25,282 nucleotides of DNA from a virus: positions 1 to 25,282 of IMG/VR virus record IMGVR_UViG_3300036831_000156. One strand, written 5' to 3'. The position numbers and the translations under genes are program-made. Within the stretch, counting starts at the first letter, position 1; each line of letters opens with the position of its first letter. Under the pieces are notes generated by a model that was not told the origin of the DNA, made no database searches, and saw nothing but the letters and a program-made list of their open reading frames with translations. Shown one piece after another: positions 7,847 through 16,135 of the stretch.

Positions 7847-8310
7847 TGGCTCTAAAGGTCCAGCTGCTCATCGTCGGTCCGGACAAGCCGGCGGGCGAGG
7901 AGCTCGAGCTGCTGGCAGCGCGCGCCCGTGACGCGCGCCCGGCCATGCGGGCGATTCTGGACATCATGCTCGAGGGTGAGCGCGAGCAGTTCGCCACCTC
8001 CGGTGCCGCCGGCGGCCGCGCGTGGGACGCCGACACGCCGGCGTGGCGTGCGGAGAAGCGCAGGAAAGGCAGGTCGCCCGATCCCGAGCGCTACACGGAC
8101 GCGCTGATGAAGTCGCTGACCGCGCCTCGCGCCAAGGGCGGGCGTCGGCGCGTGACGAAGGCCTCCGCGACATTGGGCACGACCCTCTACTACGCCCAGT
8201 GGCAGAAGCGCCCGCTGCTGTCGGGTCTGCGGTATGTGCCGGGCGTCGTCAAGCGCGCGCAGGACGTGATCGTCGAGTGGTTCATGGACGGGACGGTGTC
8301 CAGCGCGTGA
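7846..8310 (+). CDS. Phage virion morphogenesis / tail completion protein (gpS-like)
   Basis: A 154-residue basic protein resembling the virion-morphogenesis family (P2 gpS, Mu gpG type) that acts in tail completion or head-tail joining. Family-like features are the early helix AILDIMLEGEREQFATSG, the Trp-containing stretch RAWDADTPAWRAEKRRKG (about residues 58-75), the LMKSLTAPR sequence after a short DPERYTD segment, and the late TLYYAQWQ (about 113-120) where the family has a Tyr-x-x-x-H/Q element. It starts one base inside the upstream stop and its own end overlaps the next GTG, so the three connector genes are probably translated together. Confidence 0.72.
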   Translation: MALKVQLLIVGPDKPAGEELELLAARARDARPAMRAILDIMLEGEREQFATSGAAGGRAWDADTPAWRAEKRRKGRSPDPERYTDALMKSLTAPRAKGGRRRVTKASATLGTTLYYAQWQKRPLLSGLRYVPGVVKRAQDVIVEWFMDGTVSSA

Positions 8311-8885
8311 GCGTGTTCGGGACGATCATCCTGCCGGAAACTGTCGAGAACGCGATCACCGAGCTCTTCAAGACGTGGATGGACACCTACCTCCGCGAGA
8401 TCGAGCGGATCACCGGCCGCGACGCTGGCCAGCTCCCCTCGATCCGCGCATGGGGCCTCGGCGATGTCGAAGAGCGCCTTGAGGAGCAGCAGCCGCCGGC
8501 GCTGATGGTCGAGTGCGCAAAGGCCAAGATGCACGAGACCGCCGATTCGTACTCCGCTGCCTGGGATACGACCCTCGCGATCATCACCAAATCGCACACG
8601 ATGAACGACTCGCGGCGGCTCGCTGGGCTCTACACGACGGCCGCATGCCTGATCGCCGTACAGCAGCCGCTCGGCCTCGGTGTCATGGGCTGGGAGGAGC
8701 AGGACTACGGGATCCTCACCGTCAACGAGCGACGCTTCCTCGCGCGCGGCGAGGCGCGCTTCACCACGACCGTCTCCGAGGTCGTGCAGACCGAAGCGGG
8801 CCCGACAGAACCTGAACAAGAGGGCGAACCGCTGTCTGAGTATCCGTTGGTCGACGAGATCAACGTCACCGTAAACCCCGAGTAG
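8307..8885 (+). CDS. Probable tail-terminator or tail-completion protein
   Basis: I chose the GTG at 8307, which forms a GTGA overlap with the preceding stop; the open frame extends further upstream only as an overlap shadow. The product is 192 residues. It has an N-terminal helical part (ENAITELFKTWMDTYLREIERITG), a central part with buried beta-like strands (PALMVECAKAKM, about residues 63-74, and WDTTLAIITKS) and an acidic C-terminus from about 160. Position between the gpS-like gene and the sheath gene is where contractile phages encode their tail terminator or gp37-like protein, and the size fits. No diagnostic motif was identified. Confidence 0.55.
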   Translation: MSVFGTIILPETVENAITELFKTWMDTYLREIERITGRDAGQLPSIRAWGLGDVEERLEEQQPPALMVECAKAKMHETADSYSAAWDTTLAIITKSHTMNDSRRLAGLYTTAACLIAVQQPLGLGVMGWEEQDYGILTVNERRFLARGEARFTTTVSEVVQTEAGPTEPEQEGEPLSEYPLVDEINVTVNPE

Positions 8886-8898
8886 TAAGGGAGCACAC

Positions 8899-9231
8899 AT
8901 GGGACGTGCCAAGACAGACGACTTTGCGTGCACGGGCCTGGTGCCGGTGTCGCTCTCATCGGGCAGCGTCGTGGGGCCCGGCGAGCACTTTCACCTCGAC
9001 CTTCCGCTGGATGCTCACGATCAGCGGCTCGTCGACGCTGAGCTGATTGTCCAGATCGGCGACACGCCAGACGAACTCGCTGACCTCAACCGCGACGAGC
9101 TCAACGCTCACGCGGCTGCCCTCGGACTCACCGAGCCCGAGGGCTACAAGACCAAGGCCGACCTCGTCGCTGCGATCAAGGCAGCAGGGACGGGCGGGAG
9201 CCACGACGACCAGAACGATGAGGTGGCCTAG
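8899..9231 (+). CDS. Small protein with SAP/HeH-like C-terminal motif
   Basis: A 110-residue protein directly before the sheath gene. The first 60 residues are beta-like (GLVPVSLSSGSVVGPGEHFHLDLPL). The region about 65-98 (LADLNRDELNAHAAALGL, then KTKADLVAAIKAAG) has the leucine pattern of SAP/HeH helix-extended-helix modules, which often bind nucleic acid and are common as small tails on phage structural proteins. The C-terminus is Gly/Asp-rich. The ATG at 8899 is preceded by AAGGGAG. Function is unknown; a tail-completion role is suggested only by position. Confidence 0.7.
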   Translation: MGRAKTDDFACTGLVPVSLSSGSVVGPGEHFHLDLPLDAHDQRLVDAELIVQIGDTPDELADLNRDELNAHAAALGLTEPEGYKTKADLVAAIKAAGTGGSHDDQNDEVA

Positions 9232-9233
9232 AG

Positions 9234-10655
9234 ATGTCAGGTGTCAACGTCAAGCTCGGCGAATCGACGCGTCGTGGGAACACGACCGACGTCGGTCGTG
9301 TCTTCGTGATCGGCCAGACGACACGTGGCCCGATCGACAAATACATCGCCGCCGGCTCGTTGAAGGAGCTCGTCGAAAAGACGGGCGTGCGACTGCCCGC
9401 GGTCCCGTGGGTCTTCGACGGCGCTGACTTCTTCTTCCGCGAGCGCGGCGCCGAAATCATCTTCGCGCGTCTCGTCGGGGCAACGCCGGTGGCGGCATCG
9501 CTGGCGCTCAAAAACGCCGCTGCCGAAACCACGATGAACGTCAAAGCCCTCGAAGTCGGCGAATGGGGCAACGAACTAAAGCTTCAGATCATCGTCGAAG
9601 GTGCGAAACGCATCTACGTGGTGACCCTCGCCGGCGTGGAGGTCGAACGCTCGCCGGCGCTGGAAACGGAGACCGAAGCGGTCGCCTGGTCACAGGAATC
9701 GAAATACATCCGCCTGGTCGACGTCACGGCGGTTGCCGGGCCTCCGGTCGTGCTGGCTGCGACGTCGCTGGCGGGGGGGACCGAAGACGCCTCGCACATC
9801 ACCGTCGCCACCGCAGAAGCGGCCGAGGCGCTGCTGCTCAAGAGCCTGGGCAGTGGCAACATGGCGCTCCCGGGCGTCACATCGACCGAAATCCTCAAAG
9901 CGATGATGAAACGTGCCGACGAAAAGGAACGCACGCTGCTCGAGGACGGGATCAACACGAGCTCGGCAGCCACGATCATCGCCGGCGCCGCCGAACTGAA
10001 AGGCAAACCGGGCGCCAAGCGCTCGGCGGTGTTCACCCCGTGGGGCACCGGTCCCGGGCTCGCGCCGGGGTTGCCCGACCGGGTGATCCCCTACAGCATG
10101 GTGCAGGCGGGCATCATCGCCCGCAACGACGGGAGCAAGAGCCCGCCGCCGGTCAACGAACCGTCCGCCGGCGACAACGGCGTGAGCCTGTCGCTGACCG
10201 GCCTGGCCGTCCAGTGGACCGATGCGCAGCGCGACGAACTCGACGCCGCCGGGGTCAATCCGGTGATCGTGGATCCCGACGACGCCAAGATCAAGTGCTA
10301 CGGCGACAACACGCTGGCTGGGTCGGCCGAACCGGCTTGGAAAACGCTGTCGGCGGCGCGTCTGTTCATGCTCTGTGCCTCGCGCGGACGGCTGCTGCTC
10401 AAGCCGTTCTACAAGAAGCCGATCGATCCCGGGCGGGCGCTGATCAACCGCGCAGCAGGCGTGCTGCAGAGCTTCCTCGAAGAACTCGCTGCCGAGGAAA
10501 TGCTCTTCAACGATCCCACCGAGGCGGTGAATGTCGCGGACCCAGTGAATACCGAAGAGACGATCCAGAACGAAGAACTCAACGCCGTCATGGACGTCAA
10601 ACCGACGCCCAAGGCCGACAGCGTCAACCTCGAAATCACGGCGGAGGCATCCTGA
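9234..10655 (+). CDS. Contractile tail sheath protein
   Basis: The 473-residue sheath subunit, which polymerises around the tube and contracts during injection. Supporting stretches are the N-terminal GRVFVIGQTTRGPIDKY (about residues 23-39), a segment on sliding into register (GSLKELVEKTG), the middle AVFTPWGTGPGLAPG, and the conserved C-terminal domain: an exposed beta/helix part with NTLAGSAEPAWKTLSAARLFM (about 361-381), then ALINRAAGVLQSFLEELAAEE and a closing beta strand (DSVNLEITAEAS). This C-terminal order is diagnostic of sheath families. The gene is GAA- and AAA-rich compared with the terminase. A compact ribosome site lies before the ATG at 9234. Confidence 0.92.
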   Translation: MSGVNVKLGESTRRGNTTDVGRVFVIGQTTRGPIDKYIAAGSLKELVEKTGVRLPAVPWVFDGADFFFRERGAEIIFARLVGATPVAASLALKNAAAETTMNVKALEVGEWGNELKLQIIVEGAKRIYVVTLAGVEVERSPALETETEAVAWSQESKYIRLVDVTAVAGPPVVLAATSLAGGTEDASHITVATAEAAEALLLKSLGSGNMALPGVTSTEILKAMMKRADEKERTLLEDGINTSSAATIIAGAAELKGKPGAKRSAVFTPWGTGPGLAPGLPDRVIPYSMVQAGIIARNDGSKSPPPVNEPSAGDNGVSLSLTGLAVQWTDAQRDELDAAGVNPVIVDPDDAKIKCYGDNTLAGSAEPAWKTLSAARLFMLCASRGRLLLKPFYKKPIDPGRALINRAAGVLQSFLEELAAEEMLFNDPTEAVNVADPVNTEETIQNEELNAVMDVKPTPKADSVNLEITAEAS

Positions 10656-10656
10656 G

Positions 10657-11058
10657 ATGGCGACCAAGAAGCAGATACGCGCCTCGCTCAAAGGGGCGAG
10701 CACCGACTATGGCTACTTCGACTCGTTTACTGGCGGTGACGCGGGCAGCGAAGAGAAGAAGTACACCGGCGTGGACGAAGTCCAGCGCACGAGCGTCAGC
10801 GAGCCTCAAGACGGGAACGTCACGCTCGCTCGTGAATTTCGGCGCAGTCGCGACGCGGACATAGTGCGCACGAGGCGCGCGAAAATCGGTGAAGTCGTCA
10901 CCGTGACGCCCGAAGACAAGGATGCCGACGGCAACTGGCAGCAGAATGCCGCCCCCTACAGAGGTCTGATCATGTCGATCGCACCGCCGGAGGGCGACAG
11001 CAACAGCAACGACACCGCGATGCTGACGGTGGTCGTGTCGACGGGCGAACCGATATGA
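10657..11058 (+). CDS. Probable tail tube protein
   Basis: A 133-residue protein directly after the sheath gene, the standard position of the tube subunit. The sequence reads like the small tube beta-barrel: GNVTLAREFRRSRDADIVRT (about residues 53-72), then GEVVTVTPEDKDADGNW, a Tyr-Arg-Gly-Leu strand (PYRGLIMSIAPPEGD), a Ser-Asn-Ser-Asn-Asp turn and a last strand (AMLTVVVSTGEPI). The first 45 residues, polar and Gly-rich, may form the subunit arm. A GGAGG ribosome site precedes the ATG at 10657, and the end overlaps the next gene by four bases (ATGA). The assignment leans on position and strand pattern. Confidence 0.75.
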   Translation: MATKKQIRASLKGASTDYGYFDSFTGGDAGSEEKKYTGVDEVQRTSVSEPQDGNVTLAREFRRSRDADIVRTRRAKIGEVVTVTPEDKDADGNWQQNAAPYRGLIMSIAPPEGDSNSNDTAMLTVVVSTGEPI

Positions 11059-11561
11059 GCGAGGACGAGCTCGGGACTACGGTCAGTCCGCTCAAGGAGC
11101 TGAAGAGCGAATTTGCAACTCCGAAGGCGCCGGCGCGGTTGTTCAAGCGCTTGCCCGCCGGCGCGGGCAAACTGGTCGCCGAGTACGAGGTGATCAAGAA
11201 GGGCGAGATGGAGGAGGCTGTCGGCAACGAGGACAGCGTCAGCCAGGACACCGACCTTCTGATCCGCGCGCTCGTGGCTATCCACCGTCACGCTCCCGAT
11301 CACGAAAAGGCCAACGCTCGCGGCCTGGTCGAGTTCGGAGTGTGGGCTGAGACGGACTTCGGTGGCCCGCTGCGCTTCGACAACCGGCTCGCGGAGGCGG
11401 CCGGTCTGGAGAACGGCACCGCCCGTGAGATCTGCCTGCAGCTGTTCGACGGCAACGAGGTCGCGCTTAGCGCTCAGGCGTCGATGTTGACGGCCTGGAT
11501 GACCGACACGAGCGAGGAAGCCCTGCAGGATTTCACGGAGGGGTCCTCGGCAGCCCGATAG
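11055..11561 (+). CDS. Tail assembly chaperone, short form (gpG-like)
   Basis: The 168-residue zero-frame product. It sits between the tube and tape-measure genes, where tail assembly chaperones that coat the tape measure are encoded. The sequence is acidic and helical, with an LFKRLPAGAGKLVAEYEVI segment (about residues 29-47) and a C-terminal region ending DTSEEALQDFTEGSSAAR. It starts at an ATG overlapping the tube stop. Its stop TAG is at 11559-11561. The -1 reading frame is open from 11471 to 11743 and encodes a typical chaperone extension, so this is one of two products of the gene. Confidence 0.82.
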   Translation: MSEDELGTTVSPLKELKSEFATPKAPARLFKRLPAGAGKLVAEYEVIKKGEMEEAVGNEDSVSQDTDLLIRALVAIHRHAPDHEKANARGLVEFGVWAETDFGGPLRFDNRLAEAAGLENGTAREICLQLFDGNEVALSAQASMLTAWMTDTSEEALQDFTEGSSAAR

Positions 11562-11743
11562 TCACGCAGGCTGCGGCCGGCGCCATCCTCGGCGTTGACC
11601 CTTGGAAGTACCTGCGCTGCGAGGACCCGGCCGAGCTGGCCGTCATGGCGGCGGTCGTCGAGCGGGGCGAAGAGCTCCTTGATGGTCTGATCAAGCGGCT
11701 GGCCTACGAGCTGGCCAGAGCGACGTGGGGTGATGGCAATTAA
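11055..11743 (+). CDS. Tail assembly chaperone, -1 frameshift long form (gpG-T-like)
   Basis: Frame-shifted product of the preceding gene, about 229 residues if the shift occurs at GGAGGGG (11537-11543). The zero frame is used to 11543 and then the -1 frame to TAA at 11741-11743. The extension encodes 66 residues. It contains AILGVDPWKYLRCEDPAELA and a long helix (ELLDGLIKRLAYELARA), the Asp-Pro-Trp/helix pattern usual for the second part of such chaperones. No start codon with a ribosome site precedes this frame, the two frames are offset by -1, and the extension ends just inside the tape-measure start, all as in lambda G/GT-type genes. The slip site itself is inferred. Confidence 0.75.
11537..11543 (+). 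other. Candidate -1 ribosomal slip site
   Basis: The heptamer G GAG GGG is read in the zero frame as Glu-Gly. After slipping back one base, the A-site Gly tRNA still matches GGG, but the P-site pairing changes from GAG to GGA, so it is a weak, non-consensus site. An imperfect stem, GCAGCC (11550-11555) with GGCTGC (11569-11574), lies seven bases downstream, at usual stimulator distance. G GAT TTC (11527-11533) is the next possibility. Confidence 0.4.
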
Positions 11744-13607
11744 TCCGACTGGCATCGACTTCCGGACTCGTCTCCTGGGCGCGGCGAAGCTGGCCAAGGA
11801 AGCCGCCGAGGGCAAGGTCAGCCTGACCGAGCTCGGCGACGCGGGCAAGGTCGCCGGCGACAGGGCGGCGCTGGGCTCGCGTGGCTGGAGCACCTGGTCG
11901 AGGCAGACGAGCAAATCCGAGAAGGACGCCAAACGCGCGAAAGCGAGCTTCGGTGGTCTGATCAGCACGCTCGGCGGGCTCGGCGCGGCGTGGGCCGGCT
12001 ACTCGGGCGCTAAGAGTGCGATCGAGACGACGGGCAGCCTCGCCGACGAAACGCTCAAGCTCTCACGCTCAACGGGAATGTCGGTGAAATCCGCCTCGCA
12101 GTGGGTCGCCGTCGCGCGGGTGCACGACATCGCTGGGACGGGGCTCGCACGGACGTTCGGAATGCTCTCGAAAAACATCGCTCTGGCGGAGAAACAGGAA
12201 ACTTCCCACGCGCAGAGCATGGCGCGCCACAAGTCGGCCACGGAAATCAGCCTCGCCGGCGTCGGCTACGGCAAAGGCTATGAGATCCGCCGCCAGCAGG
12301 TCATCGCCCGATCGCAGCTGGCCGCGCAGGCGGCGCAGGCCAAGGGCGCCGGCGAACAGTCGGCCGCGTTCGCAAAACTCGGCATCACGACGAAGGACCT
12401 GAAGAAGTCGAACACCGACCTCGGCCCGATCATGGTCAAGCTCGGGATCGCCTTCGACAAGATGCACGGTGGCGCGACGCGAAACGCGATCGCCAACAAG
12501 CTCTTCGGTCGCTCCTACAACCAGATCCTGCCGCTCTTCCGCGAGGGTAACGAGAGCCTTGCGACGAACTTGATGTGGGCTAAGAAGTACGGCGTCGCCA
12601 TGGGCGGAGAGACGCCAAAGGAACTGAAAAAGTACCTCGTCGCCCAGGACGAAGCAAAGTACGCGACGCTAGGCGTCCAGGTGGCGTTTGGGCGCTTCCT
12701 TGCGCCGGCGCTGATCAAGGTGATGAAAGCATGGCCAGAACTCGTCACCGAGGTGCGCAAGGGTAAGGGCCCCTTCGGCACGGCTGCCTCGATAATCGGC
12801 ACCGTCGCCGGCGGAGCGAAATCCGTCGTGACTTGGTTCGGGAAGTCCAAGACGGCGACGGGGCTTCTGATCGGTGCGCTCGGCTTCCTGGGGGCGGCGT
12901 GGGGCGTCGAGAAGATCGTCAAGTTCACCGAAGCGCTGAAAAAGCTCTGGCTGGTGCAGAAGCTCATCGCTGGGACGTCCTGGCTGACCGGCGCAGACGA
13001 GGCCGGGCAGGTTGCCGCTGCGATGGGGATGGGCAAAACCGCTGAGCTCACGATGGTGGGCGGGCGGCTCGGCACGCTGTTTGGGAAAGCGTTCTCGCTG
13101 GCTGCTGCTGGTTTCATTGGCTACGAACTCGGCAAGCTGGTCAGCAGCAAGTTCCCCAACGGGATCTTCGGCAAGCCTGAACCCAGCAAAAAACACGCCG
13201 AAGGCGTAATCGCCGGCCAGAACAGAGGGACTTACCTACGCAAGGGCCTGGACGGCAAGTACGAAGTCGCGCCCAACCGTGGCTTTGGACACACGAGCGC
13301 TGGCGGGAAAGCTGCGCCTCATGGCGCGACGGTCACAGTCTTCGATCGAGCGTTGAACCGCAACGTCAAGGTGCGCCCAGGCGAAACGCTTCCAGGCCCC
13401 GGAGCGGGCGGTGCGCTCGCTCGAGTCGGAGCACATGATCGAGCCCTTGGCCGTGGCGAATCCGATGGGCAACCGGCAGTTCAAAAGCGTGCGAGGAGCG
13501 AGGGCTGGGAGCGCCCGATCAAGGTGATCGTTCAATCGATTCTCAAGGGCAAGGTCGTCTCCGAGTCGGTGATCGACGACCTGCTGGGAGAACAGGCGCG
13601 CTCCTAA
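11733..13607 (+). CDS. Tape measure protein
   Basis: A 624-residue tail-length ruler threaded through the tube. I chose the ATG at 11733; a GTG one codon earlier (11730) is equally possible. Features: Ala/Gly/Lys-rich helical sequence, an early hydrophobic segment (GGLISTLGGLGAAWAGYSG, about residues 75-93), a middle helical region with many A-x-x-A repeats, further hydrophobic segments (TGLLIGALGFLGAAWGV, about 376-392, and FSLAAAGFIGYELGKL, about 452-467) and a basic, Gly-rich C-terminus. By the usual 1.5 angstroms per residue it would give a tail of roughly 90-95 nm, which is an inference. The start overlaps the frameshift product's stop. Confidence 0.88.
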   Translation: MAINPTGIDFRTRLLGAAKLAKEAAEGKVSLTELGDAGKVAGDRAALGSRGWSTWSRQTSKSEKDAKRAKASFGGLISTLGGLGAAWAGYSGAKSAIETTGSLADETLKLSRSTGMSVKSASQWVAVARVHDIAGTGLARTFGMLSKNIALAEKQETSHAQSMARHKSATEISLAGVGYGKGYEIRRQQVIARSQLAAQAAQAKGAGEQSAAFAKLGITTKDLKKSNTDLGPIMVKLGIAFDKMHGGATRNAIANKLFGRSYNQILPLFREGNESLATNLMWAKKYGVAMGGETPKELKKYLVAQDEAKYATLGVQVAFGRFLAPALIKVMKAWPELVTEVRKGKGPFGTAASIIGTVAGGAKSVVTWFGKSKTATGLLIGALGFLGAAWGVEKIVKFTEALKKLWLVQKLIAGTSWLTGADEAGQVAAAMGMGKTAELTMVGGRLGTLFGKAFSLAAAGFIGYELGKLVSSKFPNGIFGKPEPSKKHAEGVIAGQNRGTYLRKGLDGKYEVAPNRGFGHTSAGGKAAPHGATVTVFDRALNRNVKVRPGETLPGPGAGGALARVGAHDRALGRGESDGQPAVQKRARSEGWERPIKVIVQSILKGKVVSESVIDDLLGEQARS

Positions 13608-14255
13608 ATGGGCGACATCCTGATCACCGGCAATGGCTTCACGGTCAAGGCTTGGCGCAACGGCGAGATCGTGCCCTCCGAAGGGTTCGGTGGTCACGAA
13701 GTCACCAACCGGCCCAAGAAGATCGGCATCACCGATTGGGCAGGCCGGCCGCCGTTCAAGGTCCAGCTGCCGATCATCCTCAGCGATCGCGGCGCGAGTG
13801 TGCTGGCTGCGCGCCAGACGCTCGAACAGGCGGCGATAGGCGCGAACAACCGACGCCCCGACGCCGTGCAGGTCCATCGGGATCCCGGCGCGGGCGGTGG
13901 AAGCGGCACGCTCGGCGACCTCCCGCCGGGCAGCGGCGCCGAAGGGTGGTTTATCGAGGACATCGACCTGTCCGGTCGCGCCAAACGCCGGCCGGACCGC
14001 ACACTCGTGCTGAAGGAGATCGTCCTCACGCTCCTGGAGAAGCAGGCCGGCGACACGGTTCGCGAGCCCACGCTCAGCGCGACGGTGGCGGGCAAAGCCG
14101 TCGCCACGCACTACATCGTCAAGAAAGGCGACACGCTGCCCTCGATCGCGGCGCGCGAGCTCGGCGACAGCACACGTTGGGGCGACATCGCCGTTCTCAA
14201 CGGTCTCCGGTCCTCGGGACAGCTCAAACCCGGGATGACTCTGAAGATGCCATGA
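13608..14255 (+). CDS. LysM-domain tail/baseplate protein
   Basis: A 215-residue protein with a phage domain (about 1-155) and a C-terminal LysM module (about 166-215: HYIVKKGDTLPSIAARELG, then WGDIAVLNGL and LKPGMTLKMP). The first part resembles proteins of contractile phages and PBSX-like particles encoded right after the tape measure, which attach the hub to the tube end. LysM would bind glycan or serve a structural role. The ATG at 13608 follows the tape-measure stop directly (TAAATG). The end overlaps the hub gene as ATGA. Baseplate assembly is inferred from order. Confidence 0.85.
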   Translation: MGDILITGNGFTVKAWRNGEIVPSEGFGGHEVTNRPKKIGITDWAGRPPFKVQLPIILSDRGASVLAARQTLEQAAIGANNRRPDAVQVHRDPGAGGGSGTLGDLPPGSGAEGWFIEDIDLSGRAKRRPDRTLVLKEIVLTLLEKQAGDTVREPTLSATVAGKAVATHYIVKKGDTLPSIAARELGDSTRWGDIAVLNGLRSSGQLKPGMTLKMP

Positions 14256-16135
14256 GTAGCGTCAAAGGACTCGGTGCATTCGCGCCGGGTGATCTGGAGA
14301 TCAACGGCAAGAAGCTCGCCGGGGACCTGCTGAGGATCGTCACTGACGCAGAACCAAAGCGAACAATCAGCGGCGGCTCGACCGTCACGCTCACTTTGGA
14401 CGACCCCGATGGCTGGCTTCAACAGAGCGGGCTCTATCGCCCCGACTCAGGGCACTACACGGATCTACACCTGGACGGCTTGTGGTTTCGCTCATGTGCA
14501 ATGGGCAAGTCGGGCAATGACAGAACCTGGGTATTCGAATCCCGGCCCGTCGCGCTCCTGCGTCTGCACACCAAGCCCAAGCGCGTCTCTCGGGCCCACA
14601 GCACGCTCGCGCAGTTCCTGAAGGGTTGCGTCGCCGAAGAGCCCAGCATTGGCTTCATCGCGCCCGAGCTCGCCAAGAAGCAGCCGATCGCCAAGCGAAC
14701 CGATGCCGAAAAGCGGGAAGTGCGAGATCGCAACGCCAAGAAGGGCATCGGATACGGCTCGGGCGTCACGGTCAAGGGCGCCAAGGCCGTCAAAGAGCAG
14801 ATCGATCTGCTCAACCGCAGTCTGGCCGTCGCGGAATCTCACGCTGCCAGCAACGATCGCGCCGCGATCGCCTTGGTCATCGCTGAGATCGACGAGAGTG
14901 AAGTTCACAACTACGAAAACTTCACCGCCGGCAGTGGCGACAGTCTCGGCATTCTGCAGTATCGGGTGAGCATCTGGGGCAGAGCCAAGGCGGTCGATGT
15001 CGAGTTCTGCGTTGCCGACTTCCTCACCAAAGGTTCGACTGGCGCCGGCGGTGCGATCGCGCTGGCGTTGAAACACCCGGACTGGACGCCCGCGCAGATC
15101 GCCTCAGCCAACCAGGGCAACGAAGCCGGCGCATCGGTCTACGCCCCCTATGAAGCCGAAGCCAAGAAGATCCTCGAGGCCTACGGCGGGATGACCGAAG
15201 GCCCGAGTGCCGACAACGCGTCGACCTACGTCAAGCAGTTCAACTACGGCCGCGGCGAACCCGTCGGGCCGCGCAAAGAGGACACCTGGGCGTGTGGCGT
15301 GCGCTACGCCGAACTGGTCGGCTGGCGCTGGTTCGAGCTCGACAACTTTATCTACTGGATCTCTGACTTCGATCTGATCCGCTCACGGCCGCGCATGATG
15401 ATCGACGAAGACTCGCCGGGAGTCGACTCGATCGACTACAGCCTGGACACGAGCGAAAAGAAGCCCGACACCGTCACGGTGAACTGCCGTGCGGCTCAGT
15501 GGGGTGCGCCGCCCGGAACGGTCGTTGGGCTCAAGGAGACAATGGGTCCCGACCTGGCCGGCGCCTGGATCGTTGCTGAGGCATCCAAGCCCAGCCTCGC
15601 CCTGCTCAACGCGACGATTACGCTGACCCGGCCAGAGGCGCCCAAACCTGAGCCATCCTCCTCGATAGTCGTTCGCCCTGGCGGCGAAGTCGGCGAAGAC
15701 CAGGGTGGTCTCCCGAACGGCTCGCACGTCAGCAAAGCGCTTGAAAAGGCCAAGTGGATCGACGCGCAGCATTTCCCCTACGTCTGGGGCGGTGGCCACC
15801 GCAGTGACGGTACGTTCGGACCGTCCGACAGCGCTGGCGGCTACTCGGGCACGGTCGGCTACGACTGCTCGGGGATGGTCTGCGACATCCTCCACAGCGG
15901 CGAACTGCTCGACGGCGGAGTCACGAATGTCGAAGGTCTGACCAAGTGGGGCAAGCCGGGCAAAGGTAAATACATCACCGTCTGGGTGCAGGGTCCCAAC
16001 GAGCACACCTTCATTGAGTTTGATCTGCCCACGGGCACTGTGTTCTATGAGGCCCATCACACCGGCACGATCGTCGGCGAAGAGCGCACTCGATCAACCG
16101 AAGGCTTCGAGCCGCGGCACTGGCCAGGCACCTGA
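14252..16135 (+). CDS. Baseplate hub with lysozyme-like and NlpC/P60 domains
   Basis: A 627-residue hub (gp27/gpD-like) starting at the ATG at 14252, which overlaps the LysM stop. The open frame upstream of it is a shadow. Residues about 1-130 and 325-465 look like the hub beta-barrels (GGSTVTLTLDDPDGWLQQSG; FIYWISDFDLIRSRP). A lysozyme/transglycosylase-like domain is inserted at about 195-312: Glu215 in AEIDESEVHN fits the catalytic acid, followed by SLGILQYRVSIWG and a VYAPYEAEAKKIL helix. The C-terminus (about 492-627) is NlpC/P60-like: FPYVWGGGH, then Cys539 in YDCSGMV and His585 in EHTFIEF. Two enzymes for crossing the cell wall in one hub is notable. Confidence 0.88.
   Translation: MSSVKGLGAFAPGDLEINGKKLAGDLLRIVTDAEPKRTISGGSTVTLTLDDPDGWLQQSGLYRPDSGHYTDLHLDGLWFRSCAMGKSGNDRTWVFESRPVALLRLHTKPKRVSRAHSTLAQFLKGCVAEEPSIGFIAPELAKKQPIAKRTDAEKREVRDRNAKKGIGYGSGVTVKGAKAVKEQIDLLNRSLAVAESHAASNDRAAIALVIAEIDESEVHNYENFTAGSGDSLGILQYRVSIWGRAKAVDVEFCVADFLTKGSTGAGGAIALALKHPDWTPAQIASANQGNEAGASVYAPYEAEAKKILEAYGGMTEGPSADNASTYVKQFNYGRGEPVGPRKEDTWACGVRYAELVGWRWFELDNFIYWISDFDLIRSRPRMMIDEDSPGVDSIDYSLDTSEKKPDTVTVNCRAAQWGAPPGTVVGLKETMGPDLAGAWIVAEASKPSLALLNATITLTRPEAPKPEPSSSIVVRPGGEVGEDQGGLPNGSHVSKALEKAKWIDAQHFPYVWGGGHRSDGTFGPSDSAGGYSGTVGYDCSGMVCDILHSGELLDGGVTNVEGLTKWGKPGKGKYITVWVQGPNEHTFIEFDLPTGTVFYEAHHTGTIVGEERTRSTEGFEPRHWPGT

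Noticed and set aside
9563-10864. Long plus-strand frame overlapping the sheath gene, Arg/Gly-rich
   Set aside because: It is a shifted reading of the sheath gene, with low-complexity composition and no domain pattern.
11527-11533. G GAT TTC as frameshift site
   Set aside because: The A-site Phe codon would re-pair, but the P-site change GAT to GGA is poor and the distance to the downstream stem is longer; kept only as second choice.
13652-14251. Upstream extension of the hub frame
   Set aside because: It overlaps the entire LysM gene in another frame and is Arg/His-rich; the ATG at 14252 with an ATGA overlap is the credible start.
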